64,000 nt of DNA from Ianthella basta (Eukaryota > Porifera > Demospongiae > Verongiida > Ianthellidae), in assembly GCA_964019415.1 (NCBI GenBank), contig OZ025871.1, forward strand, positions 664,629 to 728,628, written 5' to 3'. Below the pieces are notes generated by a model. It was not told the DNA's origin. It searched no databases and was given only the letters and a program-made list of their open reading frames with translations. The first letter of the stretch is position 1, and the number at the start of each line of letters is the position of its first letter. This document shows, piece by piece, positions 52,860 to 64,000 of the stretch. The position numbers and the translations under genes are program-made.

Positions 52860-53395
52860 ATAGAGAAATTCTCTTGCCATCTCTTTCTGGGTCTTCCCCT
52901 CGGTCTCTTTCCCTTTGCTTCCTCTTCATACACTATCTTCACCTGTCGTCTCTCATTCGTTCCAATTTTGCCTTCCACTTCCTCTGCTTCTCCTTTACCA
53001 TCTCAATCACTGCTTCCTGCCCAAGTGCCTCCCTCACCTCCTCATTTCTGACTCTATTCATTCTTGTCAAACCTTGCATTCTTCTCAAACACATCATTTC
53101 AAATGCTTGCAGCTTGCTTACATGTCTCCTCTGCACTGTCCACGACTCACATCCATATAGAAGCGTTAGCACCACCATAGTATTGAAGACCTGCATTTTT
53201 GTTTTCTTCCGCAATTCTCCTCTCTCCAATACTTCTTTCCTCATTGCTCCCACCACTCTTGCTGCTGCACCAACTCTCTGCTCAATCTCATCATCACATC
53301 CACCATCTTCACTTATCACTCCAAGGTACTTCAACTTGTCCACTTCTTCAACTTCCTCCCCATCAACACCCCTCACCAGTCCTGCTAACCATCTT
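52860..53395 (-). mobile_element. LINE 3' fragment: C-terminal end of reverse transcriptase
   Basis: The minus-strand frame (53376-52939) reads KLKYLGVISEDGGCDDEIEQ, then LLYGCESWTVQRRH and MMCLRRMQGLTR, the thumb and C-terminal motifs of non-LTR reverse transcriptases. It lies upstream, in element orientation, of the endonuclease piece at 48.1-49.5 kb, so the two are not one intact element. It interrupts a repeat also seen at about 46080-46330. Confidence 0.8.
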
Positions 53396-54839
53396 TAGAA
53401 AAAAATTAAGCAAAAGCCAAGGCCACAGGAAGACAGTGAAGACACAGTAAAGGTGAAGCAGAGGGAGAATTAGCGACATCTTATACAGCAAATGCACAGT
53501 GATGTGCAGCTCTTAAGCAGACTCAGTTTAGTCTCACAGGGCGCTGGAAGCTATTTGGCATTGATCTGGCAGATGTAATAATAGCAAAGTGTGTGTAAGT
53601 GTACAACCTGCCCTTCTAGGTGGGTCTGGGGGTATGCCCCCCCCCCCCCCCCCCCAGGAGATATTAGGCTATCGGAGAGCACTTTTGTGCAATTTTGAGT
53701 TGTATACAAGGTAACACAGTAGCTGCCTCTAGCTCCCATTTAGTGATTTAGTGCTCACACTCACAAGTATAGTCAGTTGAATTAGCCTAGCAACTATGTA
53801 TCCAATATGTACTGGAAACGAGTAGCCTTTCAATGGGTGAAACTTCACAGGAACCTGACCAGCAGGCTCGCTAGCTACTGCATAGGTGTCAACCTATGTA
53901 CATAGCAACTTAGTAAAGTGGGACAAACTGCTGAAAAAGAGGGACATTGGCAGAAGAGGCAGGACAAAAACGAGCTTTTCAGACTATGGACTGGGCTCGA
54001 ACTTAGTACATCCCATAATACCGAATCTTGAACCTTGTTGCTTTAGGTTCGAGGGTACCAACACTAACCCTGAGCGTTTAGAACAGCTATCCATATTGAG
54101 TATCTAAGTAGGTCGCGCAATAAAAATGGCTGCTGATCGCTGCTAGGGTTAGGTGGGTTTGTGAAGCCAGGACTGAGTATCTGCCTCTTGCAGACTGGTT
54201 CCGGCATCCCTGAAACCATAATTTGGGAGGGTAATATGTCTAAGCAAAATAGCAATCCGGCTAGGTGAGACTAGACTTGGTGGTGAATGATTATCAATTC
54301 CAGCATTGATTCCTGCACTTACAAGAGTTAGCTTGAGGCTGAGAAAGTAATACTAGTGTAACCTGCAAATTATGCCATAGCTACCATGCAGTGCTTTAGT
54401 TGGTAGTACATTGTTCCGATGACTTCCTCTTAAAAGTTTCACAATTCTTCGTGCTTCCACATCCCAACAGTGCTTCACTTCAGATCAACGCCCCACTGCT
54501 TGGAGTACATCGCTATACTGCTGGTTATCTAGCATGGCATGCTTCCCAGAACCATTCCAAGAAATCGTGTTGGCCCAGGTATAATGGCCGGTATGAACAC
54601 AATATAATGGTAGCGTGACTGATTATCTTGCATCTTACAAGGTAGGGAAGAAGGCTTCTTAGGTTCTGCATGATGTTGGTTTTCACTGTAGTGTGACAGC
54701 CAGCTAAACAAATTGTGACCTCATAATATACTTGGTCATAGCCTCGTTCCCAGGCCGTCTGCAATAATTAGCGTGGGCGGGAAGGACAGCCTGGTGTACA
54801 CTGTTTGTGCATGCGCAAACTTTCCCCCAAAAGTAGGGA
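53396..54839. other. Spacer 3, repeat of 46.1-46.4 kb; no gene
   Basis: 53400-53550 and 54230-54360 match 46080-46420 (CTCTTAAGCAGACTCAG and GAGGCTGAGAAAGTAATAC). A run of 19 C is at 53637-53655. No coding sequence is recognised. Confidence 0.5.
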
Positions 54840-55092
54840 ATGGAATCTGATCGTATATTCTCTGTACAACTCAACTACAGCAAATGGCTACCATGCACAG
54901 GGACGGACGAAACTGGTGCTCTATCTTACGCTTTTTCTCGTGTAGGACTTCCTGGTATCACAATTAAGCAAGAACAGTTGACTGCTATTCGTTACCTGTA
55001 TGCTCAGAAGGACGTATTTTTGTGGTTACCGACTAGTTTTGGGAAGTCCGTCTGCTATGAGGTGTTGCCGATCCTTTTCGACTTCGCTGGAA
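54840..55092 (+). pseudogene. RecQ-like helicase N-terminal fragment
   Basis: An ATG-led frame encodes a Q-motif-like region (KQEQLTAIRYLY), then LPTSFGKSVCYEVLP, a Walker A motif with S in place of the usual G, and stops being helicase-like at a GGAA/GTAAGT donor-like site at 55092. This is the start of a SF2 RecQ-type helicase as found in some animal transposon-linked families. No following helicase exons (DEAH box, helicase C) are present in the window, so it is a fragment. A second, more damaged copy follows at 55586. Confidence 0.6.
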
Positions 55093-55152
55093 GTAAGTCT
55101 GGCAGCGTATTGTCTCCCCTTGTATCCTTGATGGTGCACTGAGTGTGAAGCC

Positions 55153-55586
55153 TCCGCAAACGTTTCTGACTGTAGGGTGAAGCTCCTACCCCAGTAGAGT
55201 CCTTGGGGAGCTTGCTTCCTTGCACCTGTAACTTTCGCAAGCTTTCCTGAGCCACCTCACAGAACCTCTGGTGCTTACATTTGATGGACTGTTCTGAGTG
55301 ATGCCAGGCAATTCCTGCACACGTACGATGGCAAACCATCGTCATTCTCGATTGCCACTAACAGCAGCCGACTAAGGCACCCAGGAAGGTCTTTCTTTAG
55401 CCCCTTTCGGCTGAACAACAAGGAAACATCCGACGAGCAAACTCTGCATTTGTAGAGCCTTACGAAGGCCGCACACACTGCCGTCCATTGATTAGTCAAC
55501 TTTATACATGCGCAAAATTTCCCCCAAAAGTAGGGGAACGGAAACTGACACGTCCGTATATTATCCTTAAAATTCAACTGCGACAA
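55153..55586 (-). pseudogene. Zinc-finger (ZAD-like) fragment, copy 1
   Basis: On the minus strand a peptide has CRVC, LFSRKGLKKDLPGCLSRLL, DDGLPSYVCRNC and SLRTVHQ, the C-x2-C ... C-x2-C layout of ZAD-like zinc-binding domains. After HQM the frame hits TAA; the continuation (QRFCEVAQESLRKLQ) is in another frame only a few bases on, so a frameshift is likely rather than an intron. It converges on the helicase fragment at 54840. Function unknown. Confidence 0.5.
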
Positions 55587-55802
55587 TGACTACTGCACAG
55601 TTTACGGAGGACAGGCTATTCACTGATGCTCTCTCATATGCTCTTTCTTGCGTTGGACTTTCTAGTATTACGCTCAAGCAAGAACAACTGACTGCTATTT
55701 GTTATCTCTATCAACGGAAGGGCGTATTTCTGTAGCTAACGACTGGTTTCAAAAAGTCGGTCTGCTACGAGGTGTTGCCGTTTCTTTTCGACTTCACTGG
55801 AA
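55586..55802 (+). pseudogene. RecQ-like helicase fragment, copy 2, with in-frame stop
   Basis: Repeats the sequence at 54870-55092: KQEQLTAICYLY, then a TAG near 55735 before the altered Walker region (TTGFKKSVCYEVLP, with glycine replaced by lysine), ending at the same GGAA/GTAAGT site. It is dead by both the stop and the motif change. Confidence 0.6.
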
Positions 55803-55829
55803 GTAAGTCTGGCAGCATTGTTCTTCGAT

Positions 55830-56135
55830 GGGCTGAGCTGTTGCTAGGCAATTCTTGCACACATACTACGGCAAACCATCGCCATCCTCGATTGGCACCA
55901 AAAGTAGCCGACTGAGGCGCCCGGGAAGGTCTTCTGTCAGCCTATTTTGGCTGAACAATGAGGATGATCGATTTAGAGACACGTCTGACGAGCAAATTCT
56001 GCATGTGCAAAGCCTTACGAAGGCTGCGCTCATTGCAGTCCATTGAACCTTATCCGCCGTCGACATGCCATTTCGATACGGAAGTATGACGTCACAGAAC
56101 AGTGGCTCCCAGACCCTTATTCTTTTCCCCCGCAA
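55830..56135 (-). pseudogene. Zinc-finger (ZAD-like) fragment, copy 2
   Basis: The minus-strand frame reads AFVRLCTCRICSSDVS, LTEDLPGRLSRLL and DGDGLP, matching copy 1 at 55.3-55.5 kb. The helicase plus zinc-finger pair has therefore been duplicated in tandem with a unit of about 0.7 kb. Confidence 0.5.
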
Positions 56136-56291
56136 TTAACGCTAAGGGCCTGGGAATGTAACTAATTTGGTCATTACTTTATCAACACCATCTGGTTCAT
56201 GTAATCAGTGGGATTGTGTCTTCTATAATTATGTAGGTCACACCTTCAAACTAATAAGCATCAGAGAGATCTCTTTGGATTGTTTGTATAG
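56136..56291. other. Conserved intron end before gene D
   Basis: 56190-56291 matches the region before gene B (GTTCATGT, ATTGTGTCTTCT and GTAGGTCACA). It ends at a TTGTATAG acceptor, 40 bases before the ATG at 56332. Confidence 0.5.
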
Positions 56292-56331
56292 AAGGCAACT
56301 TGCATTTGTGGAGTGAGGCAGCTCATTTGAG

Positions 56332-59300
56332 ATGGATACCAAATATGGAGTAACGGAACTCATTAGAGCAGCTACTAGTGTGACTGCAAAGGACAAAAAG
56401 CAACGAACTGCTCTTCACATAGCCAGCATTTGGGGTCGTTCCGATGTTGTCAAAGCATTCATTGAGGCTGGGTCTGATGTCAATGGACAAGATGAAGATG
56501 GAACAACACCTTTGATGGAGGCAGCTACCAGGGGTTATGACCAAGTGGTGCATGAGCTCATCAGAGCAGGTGCTAGTGTGACTGCAAAGAATAACAGACG
56601 ACAATCTGCCCTTCAGTTAGCCAGGAGAAAAGGCTATTTTAGTATTGTGATAGCACTCATTGAGGCTGGGGATGTTGACGATCAACAAGATAAAGATGGT
56701 ACAACACCTTTGATGGAGGCAGCTTACAAGGGATATGACCTAGCAGCGCATAAGCTCATCAGAGCAGGTGCTAATGTGACTGCAATGGACAAGAAACAAC
56801 AGACTGCCCTTCACAAAGCCAGCCTGGCCGGCACTTCCAGTGTTGTCACAGAGCTCATTGAGGCTGGGGCTGACGTCAATGGTCAAGATGAAGATGGGAC
56901 AACACCTTTGATGGAGGCAGCTACCAGGGGTCATGACAAAGTGGTGCATGAGCTCATCAGAGCAGGTGCCATTGTGTGTGCAAAGAATGACAGACAACAA
57001 TCTGCCCTTCAATTAGCCAGGAGAAATGGCTGTTTTAGTATTGCCATGGTACTCATTGAGGCTGGGGATGTTGACAATGAACAAGATGAGGATGGTGCAA
57101 CACTTTTGATGGAGGCAGCTTACAAGGGATATGACCTAGCGGCGCATAAGCTCATCAGAGCAGGTGCTAATGTGACTGCGAAAAACAACAAACAACAGAC
57201 TGCCCTTCACAAAGCCAGCCTGGCCGGCACTTCCAGTGTTGTCAAAGCACTCATTGAGGCTGGGGCTGACGTCAATGGACAAGATGAAGATGGGACAACA
57301 CCTCTATTGATGGCAGCTGATAAGGGTCATGACCAAGTTGTCCGTGAGCTCATTGGAGCAGGTGCTAGTGTGACTGCAAAGGACAGTAAACAACAATCTG
57401 CTCTTCACATAGCCAGTAGCAGCTGGAGACAGCATTCTAGTGTTGTCACAACACTCATTGAGGGTGGGGCTGATGTCAATGGACTAGATGAAGATGGAGC
57501 AACACCTTTAATGATGGCAGCTGATAAAGGTCATGACCAAGTGGTCCGTGAGCTCATTGGAGCAGGTGCTAGTGTGACTGCAAAGGACAACAAACAGCAA
57601 TCTGCTCTTCACATAGCCAGTAGCAGCTGGAGACAGCATTCTAGTGTTGTCACAATGCTCATTGAGGCTGGGGCTGATTTCAGTGGACAAGATAAAGATG
57701 GAACAACACCTTTGATGGAGGCAGCTACCAGGAGATATGACCAAGTGGTGCATAAGCTCATCAAAACAGGTGCTAGTGTGACTGCAAAGGACAACAAACA
57801 ACAGACTGCCCTTCACAAAGCCATCCTCGCGAGCACTTCCAGTGTTGCCAAAGCACTAATTGAGGCTGGGGCTGACGTCAATGGTCAAGACGAAAATGGG
57901 ACAACTCCTTTAATGATGGCAGCTGATAAAGGTCATGACCAAGTGGTCCGTGAACTCATTGGAGCAGGTGCTAGTGTGACTACAAAGGACAACAAACAAC
58001 AGACTGCCTTTCACATAGCCAGAAGGTTGGGCCATTTCAGTGTTGTTAAAGCACTCATTGGGGCTGGGGCTGATATCAATGAACAAGATGAAAATGGAAC
58101 AACTCTTCTAATGGAGACAGTTTACAAGGGTCATGATCAAGTGGTGCATGAGCTCATCAGAGCAGGTGCTAGTGTGACTGTAAAGGACAACAGACAACAG
58201 ACTGCCCTTCACATAGCCATCTTCAGAAACCATTTCAGTATTGTGAAAGCACTCATTGAGGGTGGGGCTGACATCAATGGTCAAGACGAAAATGAGACAA
58301 CTCCTTTAATGATGGCAGCTGATAAAGGTCATGACCAAGTGGTCCGTGAACTCATTGTAGCAGGTGCTAATGTGACTGCAAAGGACAACAAACAACAGAC
58401 TGCCTTTCACATAGCCAGAAGGTTGGGCCATTCCAGTGTTGTCAAAGCACTCATTGAGGCTGGGGCTGATATCAATGAGCAAGATGAAGATGGAACAACA
58501 CTTTTAATGGAGACAGTTTACAAGGGTCATGATCAAGTGGTTCATGAGCTCATCAGAGCAGGTGCTAGTGTAACTGTAAAGGACAACAAACAACAGACTG
58601 CCTTTCACATAGCCAGAAGGTTGGGCCATTCCAGTGTTGTCAAAGCACTCATTGGGGCTGGGGCTGATATCAATGAACAAGATGAAGATGGAACAACACT
58701 TTTAATGGAGACAGTTTACAAGGGTCATGATCAAGTGGTGCATGAGCTCATCAGAGCAGGTGCTAGTGTGACTGTAAAGGACAACAAACAACAATCTGCT
58801 CTTCACATAGCCAGTAGCAGCTGGAGACAGCTTTCCAGTGTTGTCAAAACACTCGTTGAGGCTGGGGCTGACGTCAATGGACAAGATGAAGATGGGACAA
58901 CACCTTTAATGATGGCAGCTGATAAGGGTCATGACCAAGTGGTCCATGAGCTCATTGGAGCAGGTGCTAGTGTGACTGCGAAGGACGACAAGCAACGAAC
59001 TGCTCTTCACATAGCCAGCATTTGGGGTCGTTCTGATGTTGTCAAAGCATTCATTGAGGCTGGGTCTGGTGTCAATGGACAAGATGAAGATGGAACAACA
59101 CCTTTGATGGAGGCAGCTACCAGGGGTTATGACCAAGTGGTACATGAGCTCATCAGAGCAGGTGCTAGTGTGACTGCACTGAACAGGCAGCAAAAACAGA
59201 GAGCCCTTCGCTTTGCTAGTACGGAAGAGCACTCAAGTGTTGTAAACACACTTATTGAGGCTGGGGCTGTTGTCAATGAACAAGACAGAGTTGGAAGAAC

Positions 59301-62300
59301 TCTACTGATGTTGGCAAGTGAAAGCGGTCATAAGCAAGTGGTGCATGAGCTCATTAGAGCAGGTGCTTGTGTGACTGCATTGAACAGTCAGCAAAAACAA
59401 AGAGCCCTTCTCTATGCCATCTGGGAAGGCCACTCCAGTGTTGTCAAAACACTCATTGAGGCTGGAGTTGATATCAGTGAGCATGATGAAGATGGGATAA
59501 CCATTTTGATGGATGCAGCTCTGAAGGGACAAGACCAAGAGGTACATAAGCTCATCAGAGCAGGTGCTAATGTGAATGCTGTCAGTAGATGCTATTCCTG
59601 GTTAGTTGCTGCTGGTTCAACAGCACTACATTTTGCTGCTGATACTAACAGTATTAATTGTGGGGTCCTCCTCGTGGAGGCAGGAGCAGATATGACAGCA
59701 AGGAATAAAGACGCTAGATCTCCCTTGGATCTTGCATCAGGTGACTTCCGACAGTCCATCCAACGGGCCCAACATTTCTCAACCAGACGCATTGTTGCAG
59801 TAATTGGCAATGCTGAACATGGCAAGAGTACACTGATAGCAGCTCTAAAGGCTGAAGGTAAAACCCGATTAAGGAGGTTCACCAACAGGTTTGCAAAGGT
59901 GCAGGACATCAGACATCGAACAACTGGAATTGAAGCAGTCCAGTACTCCAGTAAGAAGTATGGAGAGACACTGTTCTATGACTTTGCTGGTCAGTCTGAT
60001 TACCATGGCCCTCATCAATCCTTCCTGGAGGCCATACTAAGCAAGCCAGGAGCATCTGTGACCCTGTTACTTCTTGTGAAGGCAACTGATGAAGCAGACA
60101 CCATCACACAGCAAATCACTTGTTGGCTGCAACCTCTAGCTCTAGCATCAGCCCAATGTACTCCACAAGTGATCCTTGTTGGCAGTTTCCTGGACCAAGT
60201 AAAGTCCAGAGAGGAAGCAACCAGCAAGCTGTTGCAATGCACCCAGTTAGTGCAACAAAAATGTCCTTTCAACATCCAGGGCCCCTGTCTCCTTGACAGC
60301 CGCAAGCCTGATTCTGAGGGCATCAATCAGATTTGCACCTTTTTTGTGGAGTCTCAACCCCCCCTATTAAACTCCGACACTTTCTCATACAACCTTCACT
60401 GGGTCCTAGTGCAAATAAGGAAAGCATTCTCCGTTCCAGCCATCACACTCCACACCTTCCAGTCATGGCTGCTGGAAAATGATCAACTGCTCCCATTTCA
60501 TCTACCCCCACCTGAGGAGGCGTGTCGTGACCTAACAGCAGTTGGCCACACCCTCTTTCTCCCCAACAAACGAGACCCCTCCAAGAGTTGGCTTATTTTG
60601 GACCTCCAAGCTATTCTTTACAATGTGTATGGCACTCTGTTGTCCAGCTCCCAGTGTAGGGTCAATAAGTTTGGTCTCCTCCATTGCAGCCAACTGGCTA
60701 AGCTGTTTCCCAAATTGGATCAAGCAATGATCCAAGAGGTCCTGATTAGCCTTGAGTTCTGCATCCAGGTCGACCCTTTGCTCATGAGAGAAGAACTGTT
60801 GAAGCTGACTGCAGAAGACAAGGTGGAAGGCTGGCTGTATTTCCCTGCCCTGGTGTCAGTCCAACCACCTGAGGTCTTCCCAGATGATCCAGACCCTCAG
60901 CGCCTCCAATGGGTGTGCTGGCAGCTGAAGACAGTTGAGAAGCACTTCATCTCTGCTCATCTCTTGCAGTCCGTCATCCTCCGTCTTGCAGCTAATCATG
61001 TGTTCACCCACAAGTTGTCTCCCAGTGTGAGAGAGCACTGCTGCAGCGTTTGGTTGAACGGCCTTTCCTGGAGGTCCACCAAAGCTGTGGACATAGCAGT
61101 CCAGATAAATGACAGCAGTGTGGTCCAGGTTGTTGGACACAGCAATGCAGGACCTGAGAAACTACATCGATACATGTCGACTGTTATCCAAACTGTCATC
61201 AAGACAATTACTCAGCAGTCACCGAAGTTGGAGGCCACATCCTACATCATCCACCCATACACACCTGCTATGTGGGAGAATAACAAAGCCCTTCCCCCTG
61301 ACTTTCTCTATCCTGTTTCAAGTATTGTCTGTTCGATCAAGGGTGGAGATGACCACATTCTATCCCTGCCAAGACAGGATGGCCGTCTTCCTCACCAGAT
61401 GAGCCTTCCAGAGTTGTTTGGAGGATGGTCTCCTCCTTTGTCAGTCGTGGAAGACATGCACTTCCAGAAGGATCCGCAGAGAGGTGTGCATGCTTCTTAT
61501 TCATGCATTTTTGATGGGCCAATTTTTTGTACAGAATATCCCTGCGCATGCATAATGGCTACCCATTCAAATAGTGCATGTGTATGGTGTTGTGTTGGAG
61601 TAGCCTGTAGATTGGATGCTGGGTTCCTCCTCCTTTATATCTGCAGCTCCACTCTCTTCAGACCTGCCCTCAGTACCGTCATCCTCCAGCTCCCAAGGTG
61701 GAGCTACCACTGCTGACAAGGGACCCTCCCCAGAGATAGAAGCACTGACTACAACACAGCAAGGTATGCTCCATGCAGTGTACTACACACAAGTACACCT
61801 CATTGTACCCAGTGTGGGAGGTGTATTTCACCTCACAGTGTACTAAATGCAACTTTTGATTGATACACATGAGTGTGCAAGGATACTGTGTGATTTAACA
61901 ATGTTTGTGTTGAGTCTAATGAAAGTCACAATTCGGAAGAAATGTTGGAAAGAAAGGGAAAATTGGCATCAGCTGGCAGCCGAACCCAGGACAACTTACG
62001 CCCTAGCGCGAGGTTTCAGCAGCCCAAGCCAACCAACCAGGCCGGAACAATTCACCCTTTCCCTCCTTATAGGCTAGTTCCGAACGATGGAATGGTTTGA
62101 CTAACCTTTGCAGGTGTGCCACTAACTGCTGCCACTTAGAACCTGCGTACAACAAGTCAGTACAGAACGATGACAAGGTTACAACCGACTCATTCATCTT
62201 ACGTAAAATTAGCAGTGTTACTGTCATCACTAGAGAAGCCTTCCCCATGAATGTGCTTGAAGTGCCTGTACCTCTTGATTAAATCAAATGATTACTCTGA

Positions 62301-63952
62301 CATGATCACACAGTTGCCATGTGTTATAACAGTAGGTGGCATTGCCTTATGATAAATTTGTGTGCAGTCCATACATTCATTCTCTGTGTCTCACCTCATG
62401 CACACATTGAATACCTATTGAATGTGTGCCATGCGTCTTCCCTTTCCTTGTAGCTCAACAAGTTCTTGACCACTTTCGGGACCAGTTCATTGCCGAAATG
62501 GATACAGAGACAGTTATCATGGAACTTCACCACAAGGATATCATTGATAGAGGTGATCTGAGGACAATCTCAAGAAACCCTAACCCAAGACAACAGAATG
62601 AGTACTTTCACTTGTGCTTGAAGGACAAGTGCACTGAGGGAGCCTTCAAGACTGTATGTGATGTAATCAGCTCAGTGCAGGGCAACCCGAAGATGAAAGC
62701 ACTGGGTGAAGCAATGAAGGGAGTTTGGAGACAGGTTAGTGTGTGTGTGTGTGTGTGTGTGTTTGGTGTTTATGTACGTATGTATTTGCATGTGTGCATA
62801 TGTTGGTAAACAACCATAATTGGTGTGGACTATGCAAGGACCTTGGCCATGCCAACCCAATCTCTCCCTGTAGGAGACACCACCAGTCCCACTGCCCTTT
62901 GCTCGGAGTCACACATGAACAAACAACACACTGTCACAGGTGAGTGTGGACATTACTGTTGTACCGGTGAAGCCATATGGCAGTGAAGGCAGCATGTACC
63001 ACCAACCATCCTGTAATACTGCCTCTCCTGGGTGCTATAGTTACTGGAGGGAGAGTCCCTTTGGTTGTAGGGCCACCTCTAATGGTACAGACTTCTGTGT
63101 TGTTGCGAAAGAAAGTTGAAATCTGTATGCCATGTGATGTAGTTCAGCCACTCTGTGCTCAGTGATTGGTCCATGTGACTGTCACATGACCAATAGACAT
63201 CATTAATTGACAGTCCCTGCACTTAGTAGTTATGTGCCCAGTCCACGTCTGGTCACCATTTTGCAAATTGTCCGTAAGGTGGTTTGGCAAGCCTTCTACT
63301 GTCTGCATAATCCTCTCCTTCAAACCTGCCCTCAGGACCGTCATCATCCAGCTCCAAAAGTGGAGCTACCGCTGCTGACAAGGGAGCCTCCACAGAGATG
63401 GAGGCACTGCCTACAACACAGCAAGGTATGCTCCATGCAGTGTCACTACACACGACTGCACCTCACAGTGTACCGAGTGTGGGAGGTGTGTCTGTCCATG
63501 TGTGTACATTTACATGGTTTAGTGTGTTTGAGTGGATTGACACAAGTTTACACTAATTCGCTTCACACTGAACATAGCTACAACAGCATACAAGTGTGTG
63601 ATTCCAATGACACCTACACTCTGGTCTCAATCCCTCCACAGATGGACCCGCCCCCTTTGACATTGACTCCACCCCCACCTTTCAAGCCATCAGGAAGTTC
63701 GTTGTCTGTGAAGTTGCTACCGACTGGACCCTAATAGCCCTCTGCCTTGGATTTGAGCAACCTGCTATCATGAAGGCCAAATCTCAACAATCCATACATT
63801 CATGCACAGCCATCTTTGACCAATGGTTGTCATGGGAACCAGGCACAGGGGAGAAGGACAGAACATGGCGCACTATCTTGTCCGCAGTGGAGGGTGCCGG
63901 ACACAAGACCATCACACAGCAGCTCAAGAAAGAGCTGTTCTACCTCCAGTGA
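56332..63952 (+). CDS. Gene D: ankyrin-Roc-COR-CARD-Death protein, CARD-exon frame altered
   Basis: Paralogue of genes B and C. Exon 1, 56332-61483 (1717 codons), has about 33 ankyrin repeats, then Roc from about residue 1153 (P-loop GNAEHGKST, switch DFAGQ near 1217, GSFLD) and COR. Later exons: 61647-61763 (linker), 62454-62734 (CARD), 62874-62939, 63336-63425, and 63642-63952 with the Death domain (AIFDQWLSW, then TITQQLKKEL) and TGA stop. The linker exon equivalent to 20604 in gene B is deleted. The CARD exon is 281 nt instead of 282: ATGAAGGGAG replaces ATGAAGAGGAG, so the usual splice would shift the frame and stop inside the 62874 exon. The 63336 exon has lost its normal acceptor but keeps frame with the next AG. 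Either the C-terminus is truncated, the splicing differs, or one base is missing from the assembly. Confidence 0.82.
61912..62219 (-). mobile_element. 308-bp insertion in an intron of gene D, possibly SINE-like
   Basis: Compared with gene B, extra sequence sits between GTGTT at 61907-61911 and GTGTT at 62215-62219, a possible short target duplication. On the minus strand 62045-61974 has a GGTTCGGCTGCC block near the position of a tRNA B box and a GGTTGGCTTGG block near that of an A box, but both are imperfect. The tRNA origin is weak; the insertion itself is clear. Confidence 0.4.
62738..62762. repeat. Short GT microsatellite after the CARD exon donor, gene D
   Basis: About 12 GT units follow GTTAGT, against about 45 in gene B and 60 in gene C. 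Confidence 0.85.
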
Positions 63953-64000
63953 ACTCAGAGCCTGGCTGAAGTACAGAGCGTGTTGTTGTGTTGTGTATGA

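Noticed and set aside
48094-53395. The two minus-strand LINE pieces as one element with a large insertion
   Set aside because: For a minus-strand element the endonuclease end should lie at the higher coordinate; here it lies at the lower one, so they are separate fragments or a rearrangement.

Overview
The window looks like animal nuclear DNA, most likely a marine demosponge; Amphimedon queenslandica is my best guess, from memory of its gene and transposon families and not from a search. The evidence is spliced genes with GT-AG introns, DAPK1-like ankyrin-Roc-COR-death-fold proteins, long GT/CA microsatellites, fragments of non-LTR retrotransposons, and many non-autonomous DNA transposons. 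No bacterial operon, CRISPR array, rRNA or clear tRNA gene is visible.

The window is built from tandem copies of one cassette, all on the + strand. Each cassette has (i) a spacer carrying two conserved splice-bounded segments (called alpha and beta here) that look like untranslated 5' exons, (ii) a very large first coding exon with an ankyrin (ANK) array followed by Roc GTPase and COR domains, (iii) small phase-1 exons encoding a low-complexity linker, a CARD-like domain and a Death domain, and (iv) a downstream module with a lysine-rich, helix-ending exon. Layout: 1-590, tail of a cassette whose main gene lies left of the window; 601-11843, spacer 1; 11888-22691, gene B (about 60 ANK repeats, 3056 residues when spliced); 22758-24600, its downstream module; 24601-34705, spacer 2; 34748-40781, gene C (about 17 ANK repeats, one frameshift); 40782-42040, its rearranged downstream module; 42041-56291, spacer 3, which contains a broken cassette start (remnant E, 47766-48093) and decayed RecQ-helicase/zinc-finger fragments; 56332-63952, gene D (about 33 ANK repeats, frameshift at the end of the CARD exon).

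The domain set (ANK sensor, Roc-COR switch, CARD and Death adaptors) is that of an intracellular signalling receptor. DAPK1 has ANK-Roc-COR-Death behind a kinase; here there is no kinase and a CARD is added. By analogy these could be innate-immune or cell-death receptors whose ANK arrays are remodelled by unequal exchange. That role is inference. Array length, exon content, exon phase and microsatellite length differ in every copy, so the locus looks like a rapidly evolving receptor cluster.

The spacers are homologous to one another and hold a hAT element with an 8-bp target duplication, TAGTCT-ended elements with 9-bp duplications, a piggyBac-like element between TTAA sites, a Harbinger-like element with a broken Myb/SANT ORF, a pogo-like fragment, LINE pieces and several short hairpin elements.
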